DNA of 64,000 nt, taken from the NCBI GenBank assembly GCA_029532415.1, contig JAQOTA010000031.1, positions 1 to 64,000 on the forward strand. The letters run 5' to 3'. The number at the start of each line of letters is the position of its first letter. Within the stretch, counting starts at the first letter, position 1. The position numbers and the translations under genes were made by a program. Below, piece after piece: positions 30,374 through 41,163 of this stretch. Under the pieces are notes generated by a model. That model saw nothing but the letters and a program-made list of their open reading frames with translations. It did no database searches and was not told the origin of the DNA. This DNA comes from Marasmius tenuissimus (taxonomy: Eukaryota > Basidiomycota > Agaricomycetes > Agaricales > Marasmiaceae).

Positions 30374-32983
30374 TTTAGATATCGGGCGCTTTCCGATATC
30401 AATTTCTTTGCCATCCGGAATCTCATATTTTGTTGAGACTCTTTTAGCATTTCGACGAGCGAGTTCCCGCAATTCCTCCCCCTCAGAAAGAGAGGGTATG
30501 GGTGAGCCTTTGACCCGAATGCTATCGTCTTCAAAATGCAACGAAATACCGTGCTTTCTCATGAACACAGTGCCGACGACCGCATCGTAACGGTCCACAT
30601 TGGCAATGTCAAAGTAGGACTTTGATTCAGCTGATGCCAACTTGTAGGATGCATAACAGCCATGATTAATTTTCGAACGGCTACCCTTCGTTCCTAATTG
30701 CAAAGTAACGGGGTTTTCCAGTTGGAACACACGTAACTTTGCGAGTTTCGCAAAGTCTGGACTAACGGCATCAGCGGTACTACCACTGTCAAAAAGCACG
30801 AAGGCTTTCAATCCATTGACCTCAATAAACGCCGCTAGGCATCTATTTTGCTCAATGGTGCGCTTTGGGCGTTTACCCATGTGCGGGATGCGGATTTTTG
30901 TTGGTTTCAACGTAGGTTCAACCCCATCCTTGGATACCTTCATAGTACGCAAGTATTCTGTGAATTCTAACTGATCACACTCGTCGTAGTCCACGCTGAA
31001 TTCGTCTCCCGTATCAGAATCATCTGAAACTGGGACCTCAGTCATGAAATTCAGTCTCTCATACTCTTCGTCTATCATGAATCCAAAGTGTTCCTCGGGT
31101 CCACTTGAATATTGGGAACCTCCCCAAGGGTCGGATTCATCTCCAGGGTTGTTGTTATCAGAGCCCGAATCCGAACCCATGGCCGCCATAGCTTCATTAA
31201 CATTTGCGTCAGAAGCATGGTCATCTAAAGTGTCTTTTTCATCGTCCGATACCTCAACCATATGGTATAGACGTCCACCAGGCTTGCCTTTCGAATCTAC
31301 CATTCGGTAGAACCGATTGGTAGGTTTATTCCCATCCTGTTGCTTATCATTAGCCTTGCCATTGTTGGCAAATCCTTTACGGTCGTTATCCCGTGCTGGA
31401 AAGCGGTTACCATCCCGAGGAGAATAACGATTACCACCCCGAGGAGGGTAGCGTTCATTCTTACGTGGATGCGCATCAACCTGATATCGACGTCCATCAA
31501 CCTTTTGGAGTCGTTTAGGCGAAGGAGAGCGTGGTTTCTCCTTTTCCTTGTTTTTCTTTCTATCCCGAGATTTGGAACGAGAACGACGCCTACGTGCGCG
31601 CTTGTTTTCCTCTTTCAGTCTTGATAGATATTTTTTAGCATTGAAACTACGTTCACAGGTCAACGCAGCATGCATGATCTCATTCACCGTGGAAGATTCC
31701 GCAGATACTCCGTGGATTGAGGTCATATCATCACCCATAGACTCTGGGAGCTTCAACAGCAACTGCTGTTTGAAGGTATAAGGATCAGGCGGGCTCGGCA
31801 TGCATTTGGCATAACGAACCATGGCACTAAAGACGCCTTTGACGCCGCCGGTGGCAGAATATCTAACATCTTTGAGTTTCTCACCCACATGGGAGAGAGA
31901 TGCATCGTGAATAAATCTCCGATATAGTCCACTGATGACTTCCATAAAGGACATCCGAGCAAGGTATGGAGCACGTCTATCAAACGTATCCGGAGTTGCT
32001 TCAACGTAGTCTGCAAACCAGACTGCACTATTACCCTTCAATAGTGTACCTACAACATTCGTACGTTGCAAGTCAACCGAGGTTAGTACCCAGTCATTCA
32101 GTGATTTACTCCATCGTCTCTCAGGGCCCACCATTCCAGCTATTGCCAGCCAGCGAACTAGGGTTCTGACCCATTCGTCAAATGCAACATAATCGTTACT
32201 ATCCCCATGATAATAATCAGGTCTAGGAATAGATTGCAACAAATTTTTACGGAGATTTGATGCTGATTTCTCTGCGACTTTAGCACCCAATAATTGATAA
32301 ATTATCAAGTCCTCAAAGCGTTGAAACGCTCCTCTCAGAAGTTCAACCTCTGAGCGTGGTTTTGGATCATATATGAAAACCTCTTTCTCACTGAATGTGG
32401 CATCAACAGAGGTGTATCGTGTTTGACCGAATACAGCTGGTGCATCCATATTCGGTGTTGATTCAGACTGTTTGATCTGCTTTCCCCGACGTCCATAGCT
32501 GCGAAATTCGTTACCATTTCCGTCATCTGAATCTGTTCTATCAGGATCCGAATCGGTGCCCTCATCATGTGAATCACCGCCATCTGGCGGTCCAGGAGGT
32601 CCTGGAGGACCCCCACCGGCACCTTGTTGTGCCTTTAGTTGACGTGAGTCCCTATTGGGTACCCGATCAGGAGGAGATTTTGAGTCCTTGTCAGGCTCGC
32701 TCTCGGGTTCCGAATCAGACGGTTCTCCCGGATCTTCTGGAAGCCGAGAATGATCTTCCTTGCGAAAGCGATGAGAATATCCCATCCTTGCACGAACGTG
32801 GTCGTGCGGGCCAAATGGCTCGACATATTCATCTCGTACAATTCTCAAGTCTTCCGGACTCAAATCAAATGTTGCCATTCGAATACGCGGGTAGTCACTC
32901 GAGTAAAATTGATTTCTCTCAATTACAATGGCTTGTTCGGGTATGTTGCTCTGTGAGCGCCCGAGAGGTTGAAATTCAACCTC
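30371..32983 (-). CDS. gag: Gag-Pro of element 2, part downstream of the nested insertion
   Basis: About 870 codons. An acidic Pro/Gly linker lies near 32500-32700, and a capsid-like helical region follows (PDYYHGDSNDYVAFDEWVRT at about 32230 down to the VNEIMHAALTCE region near 31670). The RNA-binding part is RS/RGG-like (RRRRSRSKSRDRKK, then RGGNRYSPRDGNR; about 31620-31390) instead of a CCHC knuckle. An acidic stretch follows. A retropepsin-like protease closes the ORF: FVLFDSGSTADAVS near 30795 and DAVVGTVFMRKHG near 30560. The frame begins with an apparent TTG start only because the transposon cuts it; its true N-terminus is at 40891. The stop is the TGA described at 30371. Confidence 0.85.
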   Translation of the reverse strand, partial: EVEFQPLGRSQSNIPEQAIVIERNQFYSSDYPRIRMATFDLSPEDLRIVRDEYVEPFGPHDHVRARMGYSHRFRKEDHSRLPEDPGEPSDSEPESEPDKDSKSPPDRVPNRDSRQLKAQQGAGGGPPGPPGPPDGGDSHDEGTDSDPDRTDSDDGNGNEFRSYGRRGKQIKQSESTPNMDAPAVFGQTRYTSVDATFSEKEVFIYDPKPRSEVELLRGAFQRFEDLIIYQLLGAKVAEKSASNLRKNLLQSIPRPDYYHGDSNDYVAFDEWVRTLVRWLAIAGMVGPERRWSKSLNDWVLTSVDLQRTNVVGTLLKGNSAVWFADYVEATPDTFDRRAPYLARMSFMEVISGLYRRFIHDASLSHVGEKLKDVRYSATGGVKGVFSAMVRYAKCMPSPPDPYTFKQQLLLKLPESMGDDMTSIHGVSAESSTVNEIMHAALTCERSFNAKKYLSRLKEENKRARRRRSRSKSRDRKKNKEKEKPRSPSPKRLQKVDGRRYQVDAHPRKNERYPPRGGNRYSPRDGNRFPARDNDRKGFANNGKANDKQQDGNKPTNRFYRMVDSKGKPGGRLYHMVEVSDDEKDTLDDHASDANVNEAMAAMGSDSGSDNNNPGDESDPWGGSQYSSGPEEHFGFMIDEEYERLNFMTEVPVSDDSDTGDEFSVDYDECDQLEFTEYLRTMKVSKDGVEPTLKPTKIRIPHMGKRPKRTIEQNRCLAAFIEVNGLKAFVLFDSGSTADAVSPDFAKLAKLRVFQLENPVTLQLGTKGSRSKINHGCYASYKLASAESKSYFDIANVDRYDAVVGTVFMRKHGISLHFEDDSIRVKGSPIPSLSEGEELRELARRNAKRVSTKYEIPDGKEIDIGKRPISK

Positions 32984-33175
32984 GTGTTTCAACTTAAGAT
33001 TGCGGTATTTTCAACCTGCTGATACCTGAAGTTCAACCTACACAGGTTGAAATTACGTCTATTCTGGCCCAGGTTGAATTCTAACCTATAAGGGCCCAAT
33101 TCAACCTACGCTTTTTTGGACCGGTCGGAAGCGCAGCAAGGTTGATAGTCATGCAATAGTAGGTTGATTTTCAGG
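32967..33175. repeat. Left subterminal repeat array (GGTTGAA words)
   Basis: The words GGTTGAA, TTCAACC and close variants occur at least seven times in about 200 bp, in both orientations. A similar array is at 39805-40045. Confidence 0.7.
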
Positions 33176-33525
33176 TATGTGTACATACAAGTTTGCCCGT
33201 ACAAATGCTTCATTTTCGGTTCATTTTTCAGTTCATTTCGTTAGGTTACTTTTCACGATGTAATAGCAATTGAGGGGGGTTTTGAATGAGCGAGATTTGA
33301 GATTGTATGGTACATTCAAGAAAGAAGATTGCGGTGTATCTATGGAAAGACTGGATAGGAGGGTACAATCATAATATTTAGGCATCCGGAGCACTAGCAA
33401 GTCCGAATGCTCAACGCCGATGTTGAACGACGTTGGGTCCTGTTATGCCGTGATGATCAGCTGGCAGATTCAATTGATGCAACGAGGCGGCTTACCGTGG
33501 CTATCTCTTGAGCATTGACCACCAC

Positions 33526-35061
33526 CTAACCCTCCTCCTCGTCATTGTCTGCACCCGCGCCGTTGTTTTCCTCGTCGTCGTCGTCTCCTCCTCTGTCCCG
33601 TGACGAGCCCTCAATGAACTCGGGTTGGTCGTTCTGCTGCCTGCGCTTGCTCTGCTTCTTCGCCGCCTTCTTCGCCTTTTTTGCTTCGTAAACCCGGGTA
33701 GCCCGCTTCTTGCGAGAACCGGGAGCGTTCCCTCGCTTGGCTGCGTTGTTCGCCAAATACTGGTACTTGGGATTGGGTTTGAGCACTCCGTTTCGGTACG
33801 CATAGCTCCGCTTGTTGGCCATCCACTGTTTGATGATTGCTTTGGTTGCCCAGTGATTGTTGAACTGTGCTAGAAATGGCATCCTTTCCGCAGCCTAATG
33901 CCGTGTGAATGGTGTGTTAGCTTGCTAAACGGCATAAACTTTCGCTAAAACATACCACTTCGCAGACTCTTTCGAGTTGACCGCCCGGAACATCACGCCA
34001 TTCAACATGCCAAGGTATGTTTCCTTGTAGGGCAAGATCACGAATATTACGCTGAATGCGACAGTGGTGAGTACTCCTCATTATAGCGTAATGGGTTTGC
34101 TCACCGTGAATGTATTGTACTTCAGCCTTTTTGCCGTCGAGCCGGCAAGTCCCATCTCAACAGAAATAGACCATTTCGAACCTTTTGGGCGAGGATTGCC
34201 AGGTTGGTTGTTGCCACCGGTACTTGGAGAGCTGCTAGAACCGTTGGAGCCTGCTGCGAGGGCAGTAGTGCCGGGGGTACCTGACCAGTACCAAGTTAGC
34301 TTACTGATGACTGTTTTCCGAACATACATAACGCTTACGGCTTGCCATAGATAGTGGCGCTTCCTGCAATTGCTGAATAGGGGCGCGTCCACCAGTTTCT
34401 AAAGTGTCGTATAACACTGAAGTAAGTGCCCGCCTGTCGATTTCGAGTGGACTTGGACTCACGCGGCTGGTCGCTTTGCTGTGGGCCATTCTCTGGCACG
34501 GTTGCCCTCCTTGCTTGGGCGCTATCATCTATAGGTGTGTTATTTGAGGGTGTTTTAAATCTCATAGTCATACACTCACTATTGTCCCCCTCGTCATCAT
34601 CCTCAGGTCCTCCAACATCATCTTATTGTAGATCAGTGTTTGTGCTTTGTGATAAAACACCGTAACGATACCTGGTACGTTGACCTGATCTTCGGGATGT
34701 GATGGCGAGTTATGAGCAGCACCGCCAGATGGAGGTGTTTGTGAACGACGTGCGGTCTCTGCTACATCCCCCGCAACATCCGAAAAAAAATATTTAAAGT
34801 GAGTGTTTACCAAGAGCATTCTATCGTGTATGGCTTACCTTCCAGGGCTGCCAGTCGTGCCCTCAGCATAGCATTTTCTTTGTCCATTTCAGCTAGTTTT
34901 TCGTCCTTGGTATTTTTTCTCTTCTTTTTGGCGGCAGGCTTTGCTGGCGCGTCACCTGAATCAGATTCGCCAGCCCTTTTGCGGGTAGGCCTTGGTCTGG
35001 TTGGCTCTGTGTTGCTGCTACCGTTGTGCTGAGCAGTGCTGTCGTTGAGAGGTGCAGTCAT
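33526..35061 (-). CDS. Accessory gene 1 of the Tnp2 transposon (multi-exon, basic nuclear-type protein)
   Basis: Read leftward from ATG 35061, divergent from the transposase (154 bp between starts). Exon 1 encodes a Thr/Pro-rich start, a nuclear-localisation-like KPAAKKKRKNTKDEK and a short coiled coil (EKLAEMDKENAMLRARLAAL), and ends at gtaagc near 34840. The next exon continues in phase (ETARRSQTPPSGG). Further exons carry KLTWYWSGTPG near 34290, PWHVEWRDVPGGQLE near 34000 and the last exon (from a cattag acceptor near 33896) FNNHWATKAIIKQWMANKR, a Lys/Arg-rich helix and an acidic end at 33526. Middle exon borders are not fully resolved. Tnp2 elements of mushrooms commonly carry a second basic, probably DNA-binding protein; that role is inference. 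Confidence 0.6.
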
Positions 35062-35215
35062 ATCTGCGAAGTGGGGAGTGGGACGGAAGAGAGTGTGTCG
35101 GGCTTATTTTTTTCGCCCCGACGTCTGGTTGGTCCCGTGACTTCACTACGCTCCTTTCCCCCACCTACTTCGCGTCAAATATTTCACTCTTATCTTGTTC
35201 GTACCTATTCTCTGA

Positions 35216-38200
35216 ATGCCAGCGTTCGACAAAGTTTATTGCACCCATTGCGAGAGGAATGTATCGAGAAAGACAGAGCTTCACCACCGTCGGCTTGTCT
35301 CTTCTGCACCATACACAACTGGTCCAAGACAAGGCACAACTTCTCAAGAGCCTTACCTGATTCCTGAGAATGGCACCAGCAGCACCGAAACGGATACAGA
35401 CACAGAAGCCTCGATCTCTGATGGAGCCGATGATTTTGAGATGCTCAGATATTCAAACCATGATTCTGGGCTGCTGGATGATTCGGTCGATAACAGGCAG
35501 GTGTGTTACTCATCTGGCAACTTAGTTGACCTGTGCTTATGCAAATCATTCAGCATGCCATCGAAGATGATACTCGCATAGATGAGGGCCAAGCAGCAGC
35601 TACTGGGAGTTTTGAATCCACTCTCGAAGCCGCCGGAAATCCTGACTCAATTGACTACAACCACCTCTTGATCCGAGATAGAATGTCCCTTCATGGCGCT
35701 CTGTGGACATCCTCTGGAGAATTCTCAGAAGATGATGATGATGCTAGCGACATTGAAGATGTGGATGATGATGAAGAAGACCTCGTGAATCTATTCATGA
35801 ATGTGGATTGGGGGAAAAATCAAAGTGGTTTACCTGCACAGGCCATGCTCGGAGAGCAGTTTGATTGCTGGGTGGCAAGCTTGGGTACGTGCTACAATGC
35901 TTGCTACTATTTCAATGCCGTACTAAAAGCTCACCATAGAAAAGAGGCTCTCAAATTACGACCTGAGTATATGCCTTGCCTTCGCATTCAAGATACGGTC
36001 GCACATAACCGACAAAGGGTTCAATATGACCCCTTATGCATTTCCTCAGGACCCGCCGCGCCCAAAGCTGCGAGAGATTTTGCGTAGAGTCGCAGAGCTT
36101 TCGGGTATCAAACCCGAGATCTACGACTGCTGCATAAACTCATGTCAGCTCTATGTTGGTATCTACGAGAAGGATCATCAATGCTCCTTCTGTAAGGAAC
36201 CCCGTTTAGGTGCGAATGGACGACCACGGAAACGGTTCACATACATCCCTATCATCCCGCGTCTTGTCGCTCTCGCTTCCAATCGCACAATGGCCGAAAA
36301 GATGACCTACCGCCGGGATTTCCAGTACACGCGCGGGAAGACTGAGGATGTCTTCTCTGGTCGGCTCTATCGTAAACTCTGCAAGCTTAAAGTTACGTTT
36401 GACAGCCAACAATTTGACCGGCGATACTTCGAGGATGGTCGCGATGTTGCCTTGGGCCTTGCTACTGATGGAGTGGGTCCGTTCAAGCGACGCAACAAGA
36501 CATGTTGGCCCATCATTCTATTCAACTACAATCTCCCTCCTGATGTGCGGTTCCTCCTCGAATATGCCCTTGTCCTTGGAGTCGTCCCTGGGCCAAAAAA
36601 ACCAAAGGATATGTGCAGTTTTATGTGGCCATTTGTTCGAGAGGCGGGAAAGCTTGCACGAGGGGAAGTTGTTGCCTTTGACATCCTATCAATGTCACGA
36701 TTTCCCCTACATGCCTATCCAATCTTGGGTTTTGGCGACATTCCCGCTGTTGCCATGATCATGCGGATGAAGGGACACAATGGGTACTCGCCCTGCCGGA
36801 TGTGTAACATTACGGGCCTCAGGGTACCGGACTCCAATGCCACCACTCACTATGTTCCCCTCGACCGTTCCCGGCACCCCGCAGTCCGCAACGACATCTC
36901 GCAGACCAAGGTTTATGACCCGAGAAACCTACCAATGCGAACCCATGAAGAGTTTCGTGCTCAAGCCACGGAAGTGGAGTCCTGTTCCACCGTAACTGCT
37001 GCAGAAAACCTCTCTCGGCAATATGGAATAAAGGGGCTTCCGATCCTCATGTATATCACCTCTCTATTCTTCCCTACGTCCTTTCCCTACGACTTCATGC
37101 ATTTGATATGGGAAAACTTAATCAAGAATCTCATCCTTCTCTGGACAGGTGACTTCAAAGGCCTCGACGAAGGCTCAGGTTCATATGTCATCCCCAAAAC
37201 AGTGTGGTCAGCTATCGGCGCCGCCACTGCAGCCTCTGGATTGGAAATCCCGTCAGCGTACGGTGCTAGAGTCCCCGATTTCACACAGGATGGCGCGTCA
37301 CCCTCTGCAGAGATGTGGTCCTTTTGGACGCTCTATTTGGGACCTGTCCTTCTCCGCCGCCGCTTCCGATCAGCAAAATATTACGATCATTTTGTTGTAC
37401 TTGTTCGGCTCTTGAATATGTGCCTTCAGTTCGAGATCACGGACAACGAGATTGATGAGTTAGAGGACGGTTTCATCAATTGGGTCCAAGACTACGAAAA
37501 GTGAGTGACAAGCGCACCCCTGCAAACCTTTGTCTTATTCCCCACACGAAATACTTCAGGCTCTATTATCAATATCAACCAAGTCGTCTGTCGATGTGTC
37601 CAGTGACAGTGCATGCACTGTTACACATCGCTCAAAGCATACGGGATTGCGGCCCAGTTTGGTGCTACTGGGCATTTCCAGTAGAGCGCTTCTGTGGGAC
37701 CTTACCCCCAGCAATTCGAAGTCGGCGCTTCCCGTGGGCATCCCTGGACCGACACATAGTTGAGCATTCGCGACTCAGCCAAATCGGAGTCATTTACGAC
37801 AAGGTCGAAGCTCTCAGCCTCAAACCCCCTCGTACTTCGGAAATACAAGGGTCGTTCAAGACAAAAGAATGCAAGTTAAGAAAATGTCATAAGCTGGTAC
37901 TGCACCTCTGATGATACTTCTATAGATCCGACTTGCCGTCTTCTTCCGCCTTGCATCAAAGAGCGACCACTGGACGGCCAGTTAGCCCCTTTGGTAGGGG
38001 CTTTGGCTACGCGTTTCGGAAAGTCAGTCGGGGTGGTGAAGCGATATCTGAAGGACGCCATAATCGAAGAATGGGGTGCTGTGCAACGGATCGATTCCGA
38101 AGCGGGTGATACGATGAGAGCGTCTTCCCAGGCAAAGGATCGTGAAGACCGACGTGATGCCACTTATGTTCGTGTACGTCCGCTTGCCTTAGTGTCCTCT

Positions 38201-38588
38201 GCCAAACTGCTGCTGATAGAACCTCGAGTATGCCATGATCGTGGATATCCACAAGAATTGTCGAACCCGTGCCCCAGAATACGAACTACAGTCCTTTTAC
38301 GGGCAGCTTCAGCATATATATGTCGTGAAATTCACCAGTAGCTGTCCAGAACTGGGTGTGACAGCGGCCGAAACAATAATCATAGCTGCAATTCGGAACT
38401 GCAAGCTGACGGAGGAGGAGATCACGGGCCTCGACATGCGGTTCTACAGAGATGAGGGCCCGATGCATGTTGTGGATGTGAAGAACCTGCAGTGCCTAGT
38501 AGGGAGGGTCAGAGATCGGAACGAATGGGCAATCATTGATAGAAGTGGGGCACTGGCACAGGCAGAAATGGCAGAGGATGACGAGTAG
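35216..38588 (+). CDS. Tnp2-family transposase, apparently intact, six exons
   Basis: Exons: 35216-35500, 35554-35884, 35940-37500, 37560-37870, 37926-38173, 38220-38588. They join in frame to 1034 residues. The N-terminus has a zinc-finger-like YCTHCERN...LHHRR and an acidic segment. The core matches basidiomycete Tnp2 transposases: YDCCINSCQLYVG with CSFCKEPR, TYIPIIPRLVALASN, LGLATDGVGPFKR, LGVVPGPKKPKDM, MKGHNGYSPCRMC, FPYDFMHLIWENL, then MCPVTVHALLHIAQ and CGPVWCYWAFPVERFCG, ending QCLVGRVRDRNEWAIIDR. The fourth intron is best read as GC-AG (gcaagt at 37871 to tatag at 37925); a GT donor at 37886 also keeps frame but leaves only 40 bp. The enzyme excises and reinserts the element. Confidence 0.88.
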
Positions 38589-38882
38589 CGAGTATACCTG
38601 TTCGTGCCATCTGCCGCCATATTCAATAGTATACACCATATAAGTAAGGAACACGCTTTGGAATTACTATCATTGACATCTGAGAAGGGAGGAATATATT
38701 GCATGATGGTGACTACAGTACTCGGACTACTCGTGAATATGATGTGTATGAGGTGCCAGACTCTCGGGTTCAGCTCCTCTGCCTTTTTCTCGGTGACTGG
38801 ATAACGTCGTGCTAGAGTATATGAATAAGTTGAACAAAGTGCAGAGACAGAAGACATATATCCACGTACATTTTCCCTGTCT

Positions 38883-39754
38883 TCACCCGTTGCTGCGCTC
38901 TCGGTATGGCCACGCTGCAATCCTAAATGCTTGAGGTTGATGGAGTTGCAGCCAGTCTTCACAGGTGTCAAAGGTATGCGGTTTTCTACAAAGAAGATTC
39001 AACATCGATCCGAATGAAAGCAGAATACTCGAGAAACATACCCTGACTAGAATTATCAGTTGGGCGAGCATCCATCATACCCTGATTTTCGGGATAGGTC
39101 GAATCCTGTGACTGTGTCCATGTTTTGATGCGGACATGCTTCTCTGCCCTGTCGCAGTGATATGAGTACATAGCACAATAATGCACAGGGGGAGCTTACT
39201 GTAAGAGAGCGAACGCCGGCCCAGTACGATGGTCTTCGGGAACGATGGTTGTATCGTGATCTGTTTCTGATTCGGGCTCTGTTACAGAGGTGGCCCCAGG
39301 AGAATTAGAATTGAGGAGACGACGATTCGCCCATTCATGAATTGGCGTTGAAGGTTCAGTTACGGAGTCCGCGGGCTCGACTGCTGGTGGAGGTGTTGGA
39401 ATACCTGGTACAGGGGAGCCTTCCAATTGGACAAAGTTGGTGGACTGCAGCTGGCGTTGAGTGGGTAGCGGAAAGTGACCACTCTCCTGGTTGTAGTCGA
39501 GACAAGTCAAGCGGACAGTCTACCAAAAAGGCCAAATGATCTTGCGGGTGAGAATGGGAGAAAAAGAGAAAGATACGCACAATGGGCCCCATACTATCCA
39601 GCTGACTTTTATCTAAGGCAAGGTGAAAAAGCGGCGGCGAGGCCATATTCGGATCGAGGGTTATTGGACCGTTATTTGACGACACAATGAGATCGACACA
39701 ATTTGGAGACTGGTGGACGATGTGGATGATATTGAAAGCCGAGGGCGCAGGCAT
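38883..39754 (-). CDS. Accessory gene 2 of the Tnp2 transposon (unknown protein)
   Basis: From ATG 39754, exon 1 encodes MPAPSAFNIIHIVHQSPNC and ends at ATG-GGG-CCC-ATT before gtgcgt (near 39580). After a ~60 bp intron the frame resumes with TVRLTCLDYNQESGHFPLP, then a Pro/Thr/Ser-rich linker and an acidic stretch to about 39196. A donor gtaagc there joins in frame to AEKHVRIKTWTQSQDSTYPE (about 39146 down). A last intron near 39040 leads to sequence ending near 38883, where the reading frame is uncertain. It converges with the transposase gene. No known domain. All visible junctions keep phase, so it is probably a real gene. Confidence 0.45.
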
Positions 39755-39804
39755 AGTGAGAGCGAATCAATGCTGGTATGATGTATAGGTGTATTTGTAT
39801 ATCA

Positions 39805-40045
39805 GTTGACGTTCGCGACCTTCAACATATTGATGGGGACACAGTAGGTTGAACATGGTGTTCAACCTACGTGGAACAGGTCGAGAGGAATGAAGTATTA
39901 TGCTGAACGCGGGTACTGATAATCCGTCAAATTTTGGTTGATTCGGATAGATTGAATTTCCACCAAATCCTACTAAATCTAGCTGATTCAACCAAAAATA
40001 GGTTGACTGTGAATTTCACCCGAAAGTTGGTTGAAATTCAACCTC
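39805..40045. repeat. Right subterminal repeat array (GGTTGAA words)
   Basis: Variants of GGTTGAA/TTCAACC (including ggttgaacatggtgttcaacc, an inverted pair) fill the stretch up to the insertion boundary in gag. Confidence 0.7.
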
Positions 40046-40891
40046 GCGGACTTTCATAGTGTTGGTAGTGCTAAACTGAGAAAGGTCTCTGTTCCTAACC
40101 AACTGGAGTATATACATTTTCCGAATTCTATCATAGAATCCAGTAATTGATTCTTCCGCAGTTGAAACTGACGGTTGCCTTTCCTGAGTTTCAGATCTCC
40201 TCTCAGGAGCATCTGTCAGACGTACTGGAGCCGTTCTGGGAGTTGTATCTCCTTGAGAACTCGTCATCCGCACACTTCGGGTATGCGAGCTTCCAAATGG
40301 ATTGGGAATAATCGGACTACTACTACTCTGATACATCGGAGTGGTAGAGGATCCTTGTACGGGCGTACTATAAAGAGTTCTGTCCCGGGAATTTGGCCTC
40401 CTTTCCGGTAACCATTTCTTCCGAGTCGGATCTCTCCACGACCTGTCCAAATCTGACACAAAACCGTGATCAGAACCCGATGGTTGCCCAAAGAGTGAAG
40501 TGTCAGTCGATGGTGACATCGAAAACAACCCACCTGGTTGCCCAGGTCCCGTAGTAAGCGATATGGGTGTGCTACTCGCCTCTAATTCAGTGGTTGCATT
40601 ACTGAATATACCCGTAGCCGGAGCTACTGGTGAATCGATTGGCGTGGGGTCGACTAAAGTTCCTCCCGGCGCCAAGGTTGCAGATATTGACTGCGGGCTA
40701 GCAGAAGTGTGCGATGAGGATGGGTTCGGTGTCGACTGAGGAATAGTAGGCAGAGATGGTCGCCGGCTAGATGAGCCCCCAGCAGTAGAACCCGTGTAGG
40801 TAGGTATCCTGGAAGGTCCAGGCTCGAAGGTAGATGAGACCCGTTCGGGAGCCTTGCCCTTCGAAGTCTTCGTAGTAGCGGTAGAGATCAT
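40029..40891 (-). CDS. gag: Gag of element 2, N-terminal part (cut by the Tnp2 transposon)
   Basis: The frame opens at ATG 40891, 64 nt inside the 5' LTR, and encodes about 285 residues. It is Ser/Thr/Pro-rich and low in complexity (STPNPSSSHTSASPQ), followed by a helical stretch (ITGFYDRIRKMYILQLVRNR) and E-V-E-F-Q-P at the break. After the break the frame runs into transposon sequence and stops at 40016. Codons on the far side (32983 leftward) continue E-V-E-F-Q-P-L-G-R-S in the same frame, so excision could restore the gene if the duplication were resolved. Confidence 0.75.
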
Positions 40892-40954
40892 CTCGGTGCT
40901 ATGAGACGACCTCGAGGTATAAATCTGTGGTATAATACTGTGAGCTTAAAAAAG

Positions 40955-41158
40955 TGTAAAGGGGCTCTCACCGTTACGCCTTACTCGCGCGGGTACAGTA
41001 AGCTAGACCAGGGTTTATTTAGACCACAGGTAGATACGTACTCGGAGAGTAGATAGGCGGCGTAGTGAAAGTAAAAGATAAAGAGGTAATTAGACTCCGT
41101 CGCACTTATATACCCAGAAGCGTGAGAACATAGTGAATGTGTAATAATTTCCGTTACA
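40955..41158 (-). repeat. 5' LTR of element 2 (204 bp)
   Basis: Identical by eye to 24154-24357. It is followed by the duplication AAAAC at 41159-41163. On the minus strand it holds a TATA-like tatataag about 50 bp in. Confidence 0.93.
41106..41112 (-). promoter_or_regulatory. TATA-like box in the element 2 LTR
   Basis: TATATAA on the minus strand lies about 50 bp into the 5' LTR and 215 bp upstream of the gag ATG, the expected promoter position. Confidence 0.5.
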
Positions 41159-41163
41159 AAAAC

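Larger units (their letters stand above)
32967..40045 (+). mobile_element. Nested ~7.1 kb Tnp2-type DNA transposon inserted in gag of element 2
   Basis: The gag codons for E-V-E-F-Q-P occur on both sides in the same frame: gaggttgaatttcaacc is present at 32967-32983 and again at 40029-40045 (both given as the reverse complement). This 17 bp duplicated stretch contains the target duplication, so the exact ends are uncertain by up to 17 bp. Inside both ends are arrays of GGTTGAA/TTCAACC words (about 32990-33170 and 39805-40045), the expected transposase-binding zones. Cargo: a Tnp2 transposase (35216-38588), a leftward gene (35061-33526) and a second leftward gene (39754 to about 38883). I see no CACTA terminus. 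Confidence 0.85.
24154..41158 (-). mobile_element. Element 2: LTR retrotransposon (chromodomain-type Ty3/gypsy) split by a nested DNA transposon
   Basis: Identical 204 bp LTRs and the 5 bp duplication AAAAC bound a 17.0 kb insertion transcribed leftward. In element order: 5' LTR, gag start (40891-40029), a ~7.1 kb Tnp2 transposon, the rest of gag with protease (32983-30371), RT-RNaseH-integrase (30343-26783), an extra spliced ORF (26605-24419), polypurine tract and 3' LTR. Without the nested element it would be about 9.9 kb. The region after the 5' LTR does not begin with TGG, so the usual tRNA primer site is not evident. The broken gag makes this copy non-autonomous, but everything else looks intact. 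Confidence 0.92.

Noticed and set aside
32990..32992. TTG at 32990-32992 as the start of gag in element 2
   Set aside because: It lies inside the transposon junction. The true gag start is ATG 40891; the frame is merely cut by the insertion.
32560..32997. Plus-strand ORF of 142 codons opposite gag of element 2
   Set aside because: It is the antisense shadow of the acidic, Pro/Gly-rich part of gag.
35061..35215. CACTA-type termini for the Tnp2 element
   Set aside because: I looked for CACTA at both insertion boundaries and found none; the ends carry GGTTGAA words. The transposase family, not the terminus, supports the classification.
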